A stretch of DNA of 64,000 nt from Cyanobacteria bacterium SIG31 (GTDB lineage: Bacteria > Cyanobacteriota > Vampirovibrionia > Gastranaerophilales > Gastranaerophilaceae), in contig SUTX01000003.1 in NCBI GenBank assembly GCA_015152465.1, positions 1 through 64,000 of the forward strand. The letters run 5' to 3'. The notes beneath the pieces were generated by a model. The model saw only the letters and a list, made by a program, of their open reading frames with translations, was not told where the DNA came from and did no database searches. Position numbers and translations under genes: made by a program. Shown one piece after another: positions 54,688-63,305 of this stretch (the first letter of the stretch is position 1; every line of letters begins with the position of its first letter).

Positions 54688-55425
54688 CTTAGCCCAAACA
54701 CATTCCATCAAAAATAAATCTTCACCATTAGCATTTTGAAGCCTGTGAACAGTTGTTACCTCGTCTTTAAACTCAATTTGAGAAATCAAGTTGTCACCAA
54801 ACTTTGCTTCTTTTTTATATATCATGTCAACTACCTTTATTTTATGTTCATTTTTGAACTCGTAACTTAAAGGTTCAAAAGCCCATACAATATAATTTCC
54901 ATTATTTGCATGTCCATTAACATCTAAATCGTTATACCTAACTTCAAACTCTTTTTCTAATATAGGTTTTGTAATTGAAGTAATTTTAGCAAAAGCTAAG
55001 TCATCTTCTCTTTTTTCAAACTGTCTCATATAAGGAGAATCCGGAATGGCAACAGGTACTGGAACAATTGTACGAGAGTCTATATCAACCATTGACCACA
55101 TGCTATGCATTCTACCTAACAGCTTTTCGCCCCTATATAGTTCAAAATCACGAAAAGCAAAAAGTTTATTATAACCTCTTGGTTCAGTTTTTAAAGTTAA
55201 TTCTTGAACATCAAATGGATATTCTTCAAATTCCATACGATACTTTAGTAAAAACCAAGCATAGTTTTTGGGATGAATAAACGAATAGCCAAAGCCCAAG
55301 TCTTCAGCATTCTTACTTGCAATGTCTTGTAAAAAGTTTAACAAAGCAAAAGGCTTCATTGCTAAATTCTGATCGGTTTCAGAATATTTTAAAATTAATT
55401 TTTCTTCATAGCCGTTTTTTATCAT
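54682..55425 (-). CDS. Acyl-ACP thioesterase (FatA/FatB-type)
   Basis: A double hot-dog enzyme that releases fatty acids from acyl carrier protein. The 247-residue protein shows the N-terminal motif YSETDQNLAMKPFALLNFLQ, the WFLLKYRMEFEEYP region and the second hot-dog motif RYNDLDVNGHANNGNYIVWA. This carries the conserved Asn and His (NGHANN) expected at the active site. Chain length preference cannot be read. It is a single gene on the minus strand, divergent from the Ehr/Hyf-like operon. Confidence 0.85.
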   Translation of the reverse strand: MIKNGYEEKLILKYSETDQNLAMKPFALLNFLQDIASKNAEDLGFGYSFIHPKNYAWFLLKYRMEFEEYPFDVQELTLKTEPRGYNKLFAFRDFELYRGEKLLGRMHSMWSMVDIDSRTIVPVPVAIPDSPYMRQFEKREDDLAFAKITSITKPILEKEFEVRYNDLDVNGHANNGNYIVWAFEPLSYEFKNEHKIKVVDMIYKKEAKFGDNLISQIEFKDEVTTVHRLQNANGEDLFLMECVWAKL

Positions 55426-55548
55426 AGTTCAAATTATAGCATAAAAAAACCATAATAATCCCCCTAAAAGACTTGATTTTATAATATGTTAGCAATATAA
55501 CAGAGTTGTAAGAAGTTAGACTTTACATAACTTGGGGACAACTTTATA

Positions 55549-57531
55549 ATGACTTATTTTATGCTGGCTATATTTACATTACTAATTGGCGGATTAACTT
55601 CGCTCTTTTTTAAAGAAAAACTTAAATTAAAAATATGCACTATATTCTCTGGTATTGCCTCAATATTAGCTTTGCCAAGTGCTATTAAATCTATTATTAA
55701 TGGAGAAATAATACAAAGTTCTTACACTTTTTCTTCTTTTTATGGAACTGTAAATTTTGTAATTGACCCTTTAAGTGCATTTTTTATAATAGTAATTTCC
55801 ATAATGAGTTTCTTAGGACTAATTTATGCTAATGGATATTTAAAACCTTACATTGAAGCTAATAAAAGTGTTTCAAGTCACTGCTTTTTTCTAATGCTAT
55901 TAATTGCATCAATGTTAGGAGTTGTAACTGTCCAAAACGGCTTATTTTTCTTAGTAATTTGGGAATTAATGTCACTGTCTTCATTCTTTTTAGTTATATT
56001 TGAAGGTGAAAAAAAGGAAGTAAGAATAGCTGGGATAAAATATCTTGTTTACATGCATCTTTCAGTTCTTTTTCTAATATCTTTATTTGCTATTCTCACA
56101 AGCACGACAAATTCATTAAGTTTTACAGATTATGCAACTATATTGAATAAAAATACTCATATAGCAAATATCGCTTTTATATTAGGGTTCTTGGGATTTG
56201 GCATAAAAGCTGGCTTTGTACCTTTTCACAATTGGCTACCAGACGCACACCCTGCAGCTCCAAGCCACGTTTCTGGCATTATGTCAGGAATAATGATTAA
56301 AACAGGAATCTACGGAATACTTAGATTGATTAGCATGATTGGCGTACCAACCAAAAGCCTAGCTTATTTTGTTCTTGTGCTAGCATTATTGACTCTATTA
56401 TATGGAGTTTTGTATGCAATCACACAACATGATTTAAAAAGATTATTGGCATATTCTTCTATCGAAAATATTGGTATTATGGGTTTAGGCATAGCAATAG
56501 GAATGATTGGCCTAGCTTATAGTAATCCAGTTGTGGCAACTTTTGGTTTTGCAGGAGGAGTATTACATATTTTCAATCATTCTATTTTCAAAGAACTTTT
56601 ATTTTTTGCTGCAGGAAACACATATTTAAAAACTCATACAAAAAATATCGAAACTTTGGGCGGACTAATAAAGAAAATGCCTCACACTGGTTTGCTATTT
56701 ATTGTTGGTTCAATAGCAATTTGTGGTTTACCACCTTTTAATGGATTTATAAGTGAAATTTTAATATATGCTGGAATGCTTTTAGGAGTTCCTTCAAGTG
56801 AAATAAATTTATTTATAATGCTCGTAATCTCTATTGCTTCTTTAGCGATGGTCGGCACAATGGCAATTGTTTGTTTCTCCAAAGCAACTGGTATCACATT
56901 CTTGGGAGAAGCTCGAAGCGACCACGCTAAGTTGGTAAACTCCGATGTCGATAGAATTATGTTATTCCCAATGACTATTCTAGCCATATTAGCTCTTTCT
57001 ATTGGCCTTTCCCCGCAAGCATTTATAAAACTTATTTGGGGCCCTGTTTCTATGCTTGCAAATTCACCTGAAATGTTAGTTATATTTGATTCTATTAGAA
57101 ATTTCCTACAAATATTAAGTTGGATATTCGTAGCTTTCTTAGTTGTACTAATTACAGTCTACATAATTCGTCAAAAAATAAACAAAAACAACATAACTCA
57201 TTCAACTTGGGGGTGCGGATACGATAGGCCTAATTCACATATGCAATACACACCTTCATCTTTCGACAATTTATTTGTCTCTACATTAAAGCCTCTTTTT
57301 AAAAGAGTTTCACATATAAAAAAACCAAAAGATTTATTTCCAAAAGATGCTTATTTTGAATTGGAAATAGAAGATATTGAAGAAGCCTACATAGTGGAGC
57401 CTATTATTAAGCTTGATGAAAAATTCTTAGCAAAATTTGAAAGAATACAAAGTGGTAATATGCAACAATATATTTTATTTGGGCTTATTTTCTTGGTACT
57501 TGCTATTATAGGTTTGATGATATTCGGATAG
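55549..57531 (+). CDS. hyfB: Hydrogenase-4-like subunit B (antiporter-type, NuoL/HyfB family)
   Basis: A 660-residue membrane protein with about 15 helices. The Mrp-antiporter/NuoL-type core is clear: FHNWLPDAHPAAPSHVSGIM and KRLLAYSSIENIGIMGLG. The C-terminal tail has the HyfB-type motif WGCGYDRPNSHMQYTPSSFD. It should pump protons or sodium ions. First gene of a six-gene operon with hyfC, hyfE, hyfF, hyfG and hyfI-like genes, in the order of Ehr complexes (EhrA position). The start is preceded by ACTTGGGGACAAC. Confidence 0.92.
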   Translation: MTYFMLAIFTLLIGGLTSLFFKEKLKLKICTIFSGIASILALPSAIKSIINGEIIQSSYTFSSFYGTVNFVIDPLSAFFIIVISIMSFLGLIYANGYLKPYIEANKSVSSHCFFLMLLIASMLGVVTVQNGLFFLVIWELMSLSSFFLVIFEGEKKEVRIAGIKYLVYMHLSVLFLISLFAILTSTTNSLSFTDYATILNKNTHIANIAFILGFLGFGIKAGFVPFHNWLPDAHPAAPSHVSGIMSGIMIKTGIYGILRLISMIGVPTKSLAYFVLVLALLTLLYGVLYAITQHDLKRLLAYSSIENIGIMGLGIAIGMIGLAYSNPVVATFGFAGGVLHIFNHSIFKELLFFAAGNTYLKTHTKNIETLGGLIKKMPHTGLLFIVGSIAICGLPPFNGFISEILIYAGMLLGVPSSEINLFIMLVISIASLAMVGTMAIVCFSKATGITFLGEARSDHAKLVNSDVDRIMLFPMTILAILALSIGLSPQAFIKLIWGPVSMLANSPEMLVIFDSIRNFLQILSWIFVAFLVVLITVYIIRQKINKNNITHSTWGCGYDRPNSHMQYTPSSFDNLFVSTLKPLFKRVSHIKKPKDLFPKDAYFELEIEDIEEAYIVEPIIKLDEKFLAKFERIQSGNMQQYILFGLIFLVLAIIGLMIFG

Positions 57532-57540
57532 GAAAATATA

Positions 57541-58458
57541 ATGTTAATTACAATTTTAAATATATTAATTTTATTTGTAGCACCGTTTATTTTATTAGGT
57601 ATATTAAAGAAAACTAAAGCTTTCTGGGCTGGAAGAAAAGGTGTTAATATCTTACAACCATTATGGGATTTTGTAAGATTAATGAAAAAAGATACTGTAT
57701 ATAGCAAAACAACCTCTTGGGTTTTTAAATTTATGCCTATTATTAGCTTTTCCTCAATAGCTTTTGCATCTCTTTTTGTACCACTCGCTAACGGCAAAGC
57801 CATTCTAGATATCCCATTTGGTTTTATAGTTTTTGCATATATTTTAGGTTTAGGGAAGTTCTTTTCTATAATTTCAGCACTTGATACTGGTAGTAGCTTT
57901 GAGGGTATGGGCGCATCTAGAGAAGCCTGCTTTTCCACAATAGTAGAACCCGCTTTCTTTATTATGATGGCATCAGCTTGTGCTCTAAGTCAAAATTATT
58001 CTTTCGAATCTTTAAAAACAATTCTAGCTCATGCCGGCATATATGGTTACTTAATTATTATTTTATCAGCATTAACATTATTCATAATGCTTCTGGTTGA
58101 AAGTTGCAGGGTCCCAGTTGACGATCCTACTACACACTTAGAATTAACAATGATACACGAAGTAATGATCTTGGATAATTCTGGTAGCGATTTAGGCTTT
58201 ATCACTTGGGGAGCTGGGATAAAAATGTTTTTATTCGAAGCACTTATAGCAAACCTTATTATTCCTCAGGGAATGAGTGATTACGCGACTATGATAATGT
58301 TTCTGGCTATAGTAATTTTGCTATCTATAATAATTGGAACAGTAGAATCAGCTCTCGCCAGATTTAGAATGACACACGTTTTTGAATTTATTTTTATAAT
58401 GACTTTGACTGCGCTCTTAATTCTAGCGCTAGTCACATATAGGATTTACGGGAACTAA
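57541..58458 (+). CDS. hyfC: Hydrogenase-4-like subunit C (NuoH/HyfC family)
   Basis: A 305-residue membrane protein with about eight helices, in the NuoH/HyfC/EchB family that links the hydrophilic arm to the membrane arm. Conserved features are LQPLWDFVRLMKKD, the SALDTGSSFEGMGASREACF loop, and CRVPVDDPTTHLELTMIHEV. It lies 9 bp after the HyfB-like gene. Confidence 0.92.
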   Translation: MLITILNILILFVAPFILLGILKKTKAFWAGRKGVNILQPLWDFVRLMKKDTVYSKTTSWVFKFMPIISFSSIAFASLFVPLANGKAILDIPFGFIVFAYILGLGKFFSIISALDTGSSFEGMGASREACFSTIVEPAFFIMMASACALSQNYSFESLKTILAHAGIYGYLIIILSALTLFIMLLVESCRVPVDDPTTHLELTMIHEVMILDNSGSDLGFITWGAGIKMFLFEALIANLIIPQGMSDYATMIMFLAIVILLSIIIGTVESALARFRMTHVFEFIFIMTLTALLILALVTYRIYGN

Positions 58459-58460
58459 TT

Positions 58461-59171
58461 ATGGAAAATATTTTTATAATTTTACTTGGATTATCAATGA
58501 TTTACATAGCTTCGACCAGTAGGCTTTCAGCCCATGTTAACATGCTTATTGGACAAGGAATGTTATTGTTTCTTGTATGTTTAACTGGATTTACAAAAGA
58601 ACCTTGGTTTGATTTAGCAATGTTTACAAACAAAGAGGCATTTATTACCAATCTGCCACATTTTTGGAGCTTAGTCTTTATTATATTTGAAACACTTGTA
58701 ATCAAAGCCTTTGTAATACCTTGGTTTTTAGATAAGGTTATAAAAAAGACTCACGCACATAGAGATACCGATGCAAATATCCCGCATTTTTACTGTTTAG
58801 TTATTTCTAGTTTTATTCTATTTGCAGGCTTCTTAACCGCAAATATCGCATCCCCTGAACTTAAAATGATTCATCCAATGTACTTTGGCATTTCTCTCTC
58901 AATAATTATCATAAGTTTATGGTTAATTACTATTAAGCATAAAGTTCTTTCAAATGTTATTGGTTTTATAACAATGGAGAACGGCATATTTTTACTATCA
59001 TTGTCACTAGCAAAAGAAATGCCAATTATTGTCAACTTGGGAGTACTTTTAGACTTATTTATTGCTGTATTTATTTTAGGAATACTTATTCGTGAAATTG
59101 ATACAGAATTTCATCACGATATGGAAGTTTCACACTTATCAGATTTAAAGGACTACGATTATAATGATTAA
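58461..59171 (+). CDS. hyfE: Hydrogenase-4-like subunit E
   Basis: A 236-residue membrane protein with about seven helices. Its C-terminal part (MENGIFLLSLSLAKEMPIIV followed by DLFIAVFILGILIREID) matches the NuoK-like region of HyfE. The rest is typical of HyfE and is not found in complex I. It overlaps the HyfF-like gene by 8 bp, implying translational coupling. Confidence 0.9.
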   Translation: MENIFIILLGLSMIYIASTSRLSAHVNMLIGQGMLLFLVCLTGFTKEPWFDLAMFTNKEAFITNLPHFWSLVFIIFETLVIKAFVIPWFLDKVIKKTHAHRDTDANIPHFYCLVISSFILFAGFLTANIASPELKMIHPMYFGISLSIIIISLWLITIKHKVLSNVIGFITMENGIFLLSLSLAKEMPIIVNLGVLLDLFIAVFILGILIREIDTEFHHDMEVSHLSDLKDYDYND

Positions 59172-60597
59172 TTTAATGTTAATATTTCCGCTTTTTGCGT
59201 GTTTAATACTATACCTTACAAAAAAAGATTTTTTAAATAATTTATTGATAAATTTATACGCAGTAATTCACTTAATATGCACAGTCTCTGCTTGTTTTGG
59301 TGTTGATATCCTAAAATCTTGGACTAGTTGCTCTTTTTTTGCAATAAACAATAAAAATATTATCTTCTTAATAGTAATGTCTGTAGTATTTATGGCAGTA
59401 GCTATTTATAACAACGGTTACTTAAAAAATGACCACGAAGATAAGAAAAAAATGCGTCACTACACTTATACAATGTTGCTTTTTGTGTTGTCAATGACAG
59501 GGGCAGTATTAAGTACAAATCTTGGCGTAAGTTGGGTATTTATAGAGGGTACTACTCTAGCTAGTGCCTATTTAATTTATTACCATAAAACAAAGCACTC
59601 AATTGAGGCCGCTTGGAAGTATGTATTTATCTGTTCAATAGGGATAGCTCTTGCTTTTGTTGGCATTATATTACTTGCTTTCGCTACAGGTAATCTTAAT
59701 TCTCTATACTATGAAGATTTGTGTCAAAACGCACAAACATTCAATCAATTTTGGTTAAAATTGTCCTTTGTCTTTATTTTATTCGGTATTGGAACCAAAA
59801 TGGGATTAGCTCCAGTACACTTTTGGCTTCCTGACGCTCACGCACAAGCACCATCACCTATTAGCGCATTATTATCCGCAACTCTATTAAATTCAGCGTT
59901 CTTAATAATTTTACAGGCATTCAGAATTATGGTTCTTGCAAATTGTGATAGCTTCGCAAGAATTATGATGTTGACCATGGGATTTCTCTCTATATTTATA
60001 ACAGCAGTTTTTGTCTATCACATTAATAACTACAAAAGAATGTTAGCATATTCATCTATAGAAAATATGGGGATTTTAATTATTGGTATCGCTTTGGGAG
60101 GTATTGGAGCAATCGCTTCAATTATTCATCTAATTGGCCATTCACTAATAAAAGCTTCATTCTTCTTGACAGCAGGTAATATTTTAGAAATATACAAAAC
60201 AAAGAAAATTAAATCTATTACTGGTCTTCTAGATGTAGATAAGAAAACCGGCTGGTTGTGGATTGTATCATTGATTGGTATTGTCGCATTGCCTCCATCT
60301 CTATTATTTATCAGCGAATTTATGATAATAAAAGAAATGTTTTCACAAGGTAAGTTTGCACTGTGTATAACATTTTTACTTCTATTAACAATAATTCTAT
60401 ATGGTCTTTCAAAAGCGGTTATAAAAATGTGCTACACACCGCTTAGTCCAGAAAAAGGAGAAGAGATAAAGGTGGCAACACAAAATTTAAATTGGACAAT
60501 GTACATTCCACAAATAGCTCTTTTAACAATAGCTTTTGTGCTAGGTATCTATATGCCGACATTTTTAAACATTTTAATAACATTAACGGTTGCTTAA
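59164..60597 (+). CDS. hyfF: Hydrogenase-4-like subunit F (antiporter-type, NuoN/HyfF family)
   Basis: A 477-residue ion-pump subunit with about 14 helices. Signatures are GLAPVHFWLPDAHAQAPSPI followed by SALLSATLLNSAFLI, and KRMLAYSSIENMGILIIGIA. It is a second antiporter-like module in addition to HyfB. It begins inside the end of the HyfE-like gene. Confidence 0.92.
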   Translation: MINLMLIFPLFACLILYLTKKDFLNNLLINLYAVIHLICTVSACFGVDILKSWTSCSFFAINNKNIIFLIVMSVVFMAVAIYNNGYLKNDHEDKKKMRHYTYTMLLFVLSMTGAVLSTNLGVSWVFIEGTTLASAYLIYYHKTKHSIEAAWKYVFICSIGIALAFVGIILLAFATGNLNSLYYEDLCQNAQTFNQFWLKLSFVFILFGIGTKMGLAPVHFWLPDAHAQAPSPISALLSATLLNSAFLIILQAFRIMVLANCDSFARIMMLTMGFLSIFITAVFVYHINNYKRMLAYSSIENMGILIIGIALGGIGAIASIIHLIGHSLIKASFFLTAGNILEIYKTKKIKSITGLLDVDKKTGWLWIVSLIGIVALPPSLLFISEFMIIKEMFSQGKFALCITFLLLLTIILYGLSKAVIKMCYTPLSPEKGEEIKVATQNLNWTMYIPQIALLTIAFVLGIYMPTFLNILITLTVA

Positions 60598-60608
60598 CGA
60601 GGTAAAAA

Positions 60609-62069
60609 ATGAATTGGGTAATTACTGAAAATAACAAACGAGTTAATACATTTAATATACCAACGATTTCGATTGAAGAAATTAAAAACGATTTTGGAAA
60701 TTTTAATATGCGTTTAATCGGATTCTTTGGGAAACAAGAATTTGATAATGTAAGACTTTTTATCGTTTTAGCTGATGATAAGGTTGGAAAACTTTATATC
60801 ACTTCAACATTATTTGAAAAAGACGTAAAACAATATGAATCGTTCACTTCCATTTATCCCCAATTTCACATTTTTGAAAGAGAATTCTATGAAGAGTTTG
60901 GGATAGAACCTCTTAATCATCCTTGGCTGAAACCATTACGCAAGAACCAAAATGTTTATCCATTTTTTGAAATGCGTGGTGATGAAGTTCATCAAGTCGC
61001 TGTTGGCCCAATCCACGCAGGTGTTATAGAACCAGGCCATTTTAGGTTTATGTGTCATGGTGAAAAAGTTTATGATTTGGAAATAATGTTGGGATATCAA
61101 CATAGAGGTGTTGAAAAATGCTTTTTAAACCAACAACGGTTCAATAATCGTTTAGCAGAATCTATTTGTGGAGACTCTGTTATCTCTTATAATATGGCCT
61201 ACTCTCAATTAATGGAAACCCTAACAGAAACCAAAATCAGCAAAAAAGCTGAATTGATAAGAAGAATAGCTCTAGAAATGGAACGAATAGCTATTCATAT
61301 AGGTGATATGGGGGCAATAGCAGGAGATATAGCATATCAAATGGGAGCCTCAATTTTTGGAGTTACTAGAACCCTTGTAATAAATACTATGCTTGAAATC
61401 TCTGGTAGCCGCTTTGGAAGAGGTCTAATCGACGTCGGTGGAGTCAACTTTGATATAGACAGAAAACTTTCTGAAAAAATAATAAACGTACTTAATGAAG
61501 TTGCCACAACAGTTGACAGAACTACAAATGTAATGCTTAAGTCACCAACAGTTATATCAAGATTAGAACGAACTGGTGCAGTAAGCACTGAAACCGCGAA
61601 AGCATTAGGAGCTGTCGGTATGGCAGCAAGAGCTTCAGGTGTTGATTTAGATTCAAGGTTCGATATGAATGACAGTTTTTATACTTCTTTAGATGTAGTT
61701 AAACCTTTCAAAGCTTATGGCGACGTCCACTCAAGATTCAAACTAAGATACAAAGAAATAAAGCAATCTATGAAGATAATAAAAGCTTTTCTTAAAAAGC
61801 TTATTGATGAAACTGGTGAAATTAAAGTAAATGCTAAATACGAATTACAACCAAATTCTTTTGTAATATCAATTGTTGAAGGTTGGAGAGGAGAGGTTGT
61901 TCACACCGCAATAACAGGAGCAAATAGCGAATTATTACGATATAAAATAAAAGATCCTTCTTTTAATAATTGGTATATGCTTGCTATGGCTGTGAGAAAC
62001 AACGGCATATCAGATTTCCCGCTTTGTAATAAGAGCTTTAACCTTTCATATTGTGGCAATGATTTGTAG
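60609..62069 (+). CDS. hyfG: Hydrogenase-related large subunit fused to NuoC-like domain, NiFe ligands incomplete
   Basis: A 486-residue soluble subunit. Residues 1-115 form a NuoC-like domain (FEREFYEEFGIEPLNHPWLK) and 120-486 a NuoD/NiFe large-subunit domain (PGHFRFMCHGEKVYDLEIML, GYQHRGVEK). Real NiFe enzymes carry two CxxC pairs. Here the first is CGDS (Cys187, Ser190). The C-terminal DPCxxC region reads NKSFNLSYCGNDL (Cys473 and Cys482, not a CxxC). So it probably holds no NiFe site and is not a hydrogenase. It matches Ehr-type complexes, in which the redox partner is unknown. C-terminal proteolytic processing is also unlikely because the chain ends four residues after Cys482. Confidence 0.9.
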   Translation: MNWVITENNKRVNTFNIPTISIEEIKNDFGNFNMRLIGFFGKQEFDNVRLFIVLADDKVGKLYITSTLFEKDVKQYESFTSIYPQFHIFEREFYEEFGIEPLNHPWLKPLRKNQNVYPFFEMRGDEVHQVAVGPIHAGVIEPGHFRFMCHGEKVYDLEIMLGYQHRGVEKCFLNQQRFNNRLAESICGDSVISYNMAYSQLMETLTETKISKKAELIRRIALEMERIAIHIGDMGAIAGDIAYQMGASIFGVTRTLVINTMLEISGSRFGRGLIDVGGVNFDIDRKLSEKIINVLNEVATTVDRTTNVMLKSPTVISRLERTGAVSTETAKALGAVGMAARASGVDLDSRFDMNDSFYTSLDVVKPFKAYGDVHSRFKLRYKEIKQSMKIIKAFLKKLIDETGEIKVNAKYELQPNSFVISIVEGWRGEVVHTAITGANSELLRYKIKDPSFNNWYMLAMAVRNNGISDFPLCNKSFNLSYCGNDL

Positions 62070-62077
62070 GAGAAAAA

Positions 62078-62806
62078 ATGTTAGAAACACTAAAATTAAA
62101 ATATTTTCAAGGAAAACAATACATACCAGACATCAAAAATGCAACTATGCGTGAACAATTTAGAGGTTTCCCTCTTTTAAAACAAGGTAATGTTGACGAA
62201 ACCATCTGTCCTACTGGAGCCCTCAAGGCAAAACCTATATCAATTGATTTAGGCAAATGTACTCTTTGTGGAGCTTGCAAATGCGATGCAATACAATTCA
62301 GCAACTATTATAAACTTTCTTCTACTAACAGAGAATCTCTTATTATTACAGAGAATATGACACCAGAAGATTATGAGAAAATTGCAATATGCACAAAAAA
62401 AGAAATAAAAAAAATCTTCGGCAGATCTCTAAAACTAAGACAAGTATCTGCAGGGGGATGTAATGGTTGTGAAATGGAATTAAATGCTTGCTCAAATTGT
62501 AACTTCGATATGGGAAGATTCGGAATTGATTTTGTTGCTTCTCCTCGACACGCTGATGGATTAGTTATAACAGGGCCTATTTCTGAAAATATGGCTTATG
62601 CTCTTGAAGATTGCTATAAATCAACACCAAATCCCAAAATTGTTATTCTAACAGGCACTTGTGCAATTTCTGGTGGTGTATTTAAAGATTCTACTCAACT
62701 GAATCGTGAATTTTTGGAAAAATACCAAATAGACTTATATATACCGGGCTGTCCAATACATCCATTAACCTTTATAAACGGGGTTTTAGATTTTATTAAA
62801 AAATAA
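62078..62806 (+). CDS. hyfI: Hydrogenase-related small subunit with fused ferredoxin domain
   Basis: A 242-residue iron-sulfur protein. The N-terminal part (about 40-72) has one 4Fe-4S ferredoxin-like set (Cys44, Cys61, Cys64, Cys67, in ICPTGAL and CTLCGAC; Cys69 is extra). The C-terminal NuoB-like part (about 120-242) keeps all four ligands of the proximal cluster: Cys128 and Cys131 in GGCNGCE, Cys195 in GTCAISGG, Cys225 in PGCPIHP. Electrons thus can reach the site of the large subunit although the NiFe centre is missing. Fusing a HyfH-like ferredoxin to the small subunit is compact; no separate HyfH gene is present. Confidence 0.9.
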   Translation: MLETLKLKYFQGKQYIPDIKNATMREQFRGFPLLKQGNVDETICPTGALKAKPISIDLGKCTLCGACKCDAIQFSNYYKLSSTNRESLIITENMTPEDYEKIAICTKKEIKKIFGRSLKLRQVSAGGCNGCEMELNACSNCNFDMGRFGIDFVASPRHADGLVITGPISENMAYALEDCYKSTPNPKIVILTGTCAISGGVFKDSTQLNREFLEKYQIDLYIPGCPIHPLTFINGVLDFIKK

Positions 62807-62807
62807 A

Positions 62808-63083
62808 TTATAACCCTAAAAATATACGATTATACAAACTCTTTATTTCAGCACCTTTGCGTTCAAGCTCAAGGGTCTCTCTGGTATTTTGGGCTTCGTT
62901 CTTTTCGATTCTCTTTTCTTCTTCTTTCTTTTTTTCTTCAATTTTTTCAGTTTTTGCCTTAACAGCTTGTACAAGCAATTCACGGTCAAAGTCCCTATTA
63001 CCAGTTGGTTGAATACCAAGCTGGCGCAACCTGCAAATAATTTCATAATGACCTGTTGGTATCATAAATATCGGTATAATCAC
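62808..63083 (-). CDS. Small helical protein with GTG start
   Basis: A 91-residue protein with a short ordered N-terminus (about 1-40, IMIPTGHYEIICRLRQLG-like) and a highly charged helical tail (about 43-90, Lys/Glu-rich, coiled-coil-like). The start is GTG, five bases after a perfect AGGAGG. The strong ribosome site and its placement argue it is real. It converges with the hydrogenase-like operon (1-bp gap). No known family. Confidence 0.65.
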   Translation of the reverse strand: MIIPIFMIPTGHYEIICRLRQLGIQPTGNRDFDRELLVQAVKAKTEKIEEKKKEEEKRIEKNEAQNTRETLELERKGAEIKSLYNRIFLGL

Positions 63084-63215
63084 AACAACCTCCTATATTT
63101 ACTACGGCTAAATCCTCCAAAAACTTTAAAAAAAACCTCAAATCTTTACAAAAATTAACAAATAAGGTATTATTATAATGGTTCTTAATACTTTGTTACA
63201 AACTAACAAATAAAT

Positions 63216-63244
63216 TTGTTACAAGCTTTTATTTAAAATATAAT
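63216..63244 (+). promoter_or_regulatory. Sigma-70-type promoter for the TpsB-like gene
   Basis: TTGTTA (63216-63221), 17-bp spacer, perfect TATAAT (63239-63244), then about 55 nt of leader to the ATG at 63306. Confidence 0.65.
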
Positions 63245-63305
63245 GTTGGAACACAACAAAGTATAGCCCATTATTAAAAACAACAAAATTAGGAATTCTG
63301 ACTAT

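Noticed and set aside
55549..62806. Complex I (NADH dehydrogenase) operon
   Set aside because: The HyfE-type subunit, HyfB-type tail and missing NuoA/NuoJ/NuoE/NuoF/NuoG genes do not fit Nuo; the operon fits hydrogenase-4/Ehr.
55549..62806. True formate hydrogenlyase or H2-evolving hydrogenase
   Set aside because: The large subunit lacks both CxxC pairs and no formate dehydrogenase or hyp genes lie nearby.
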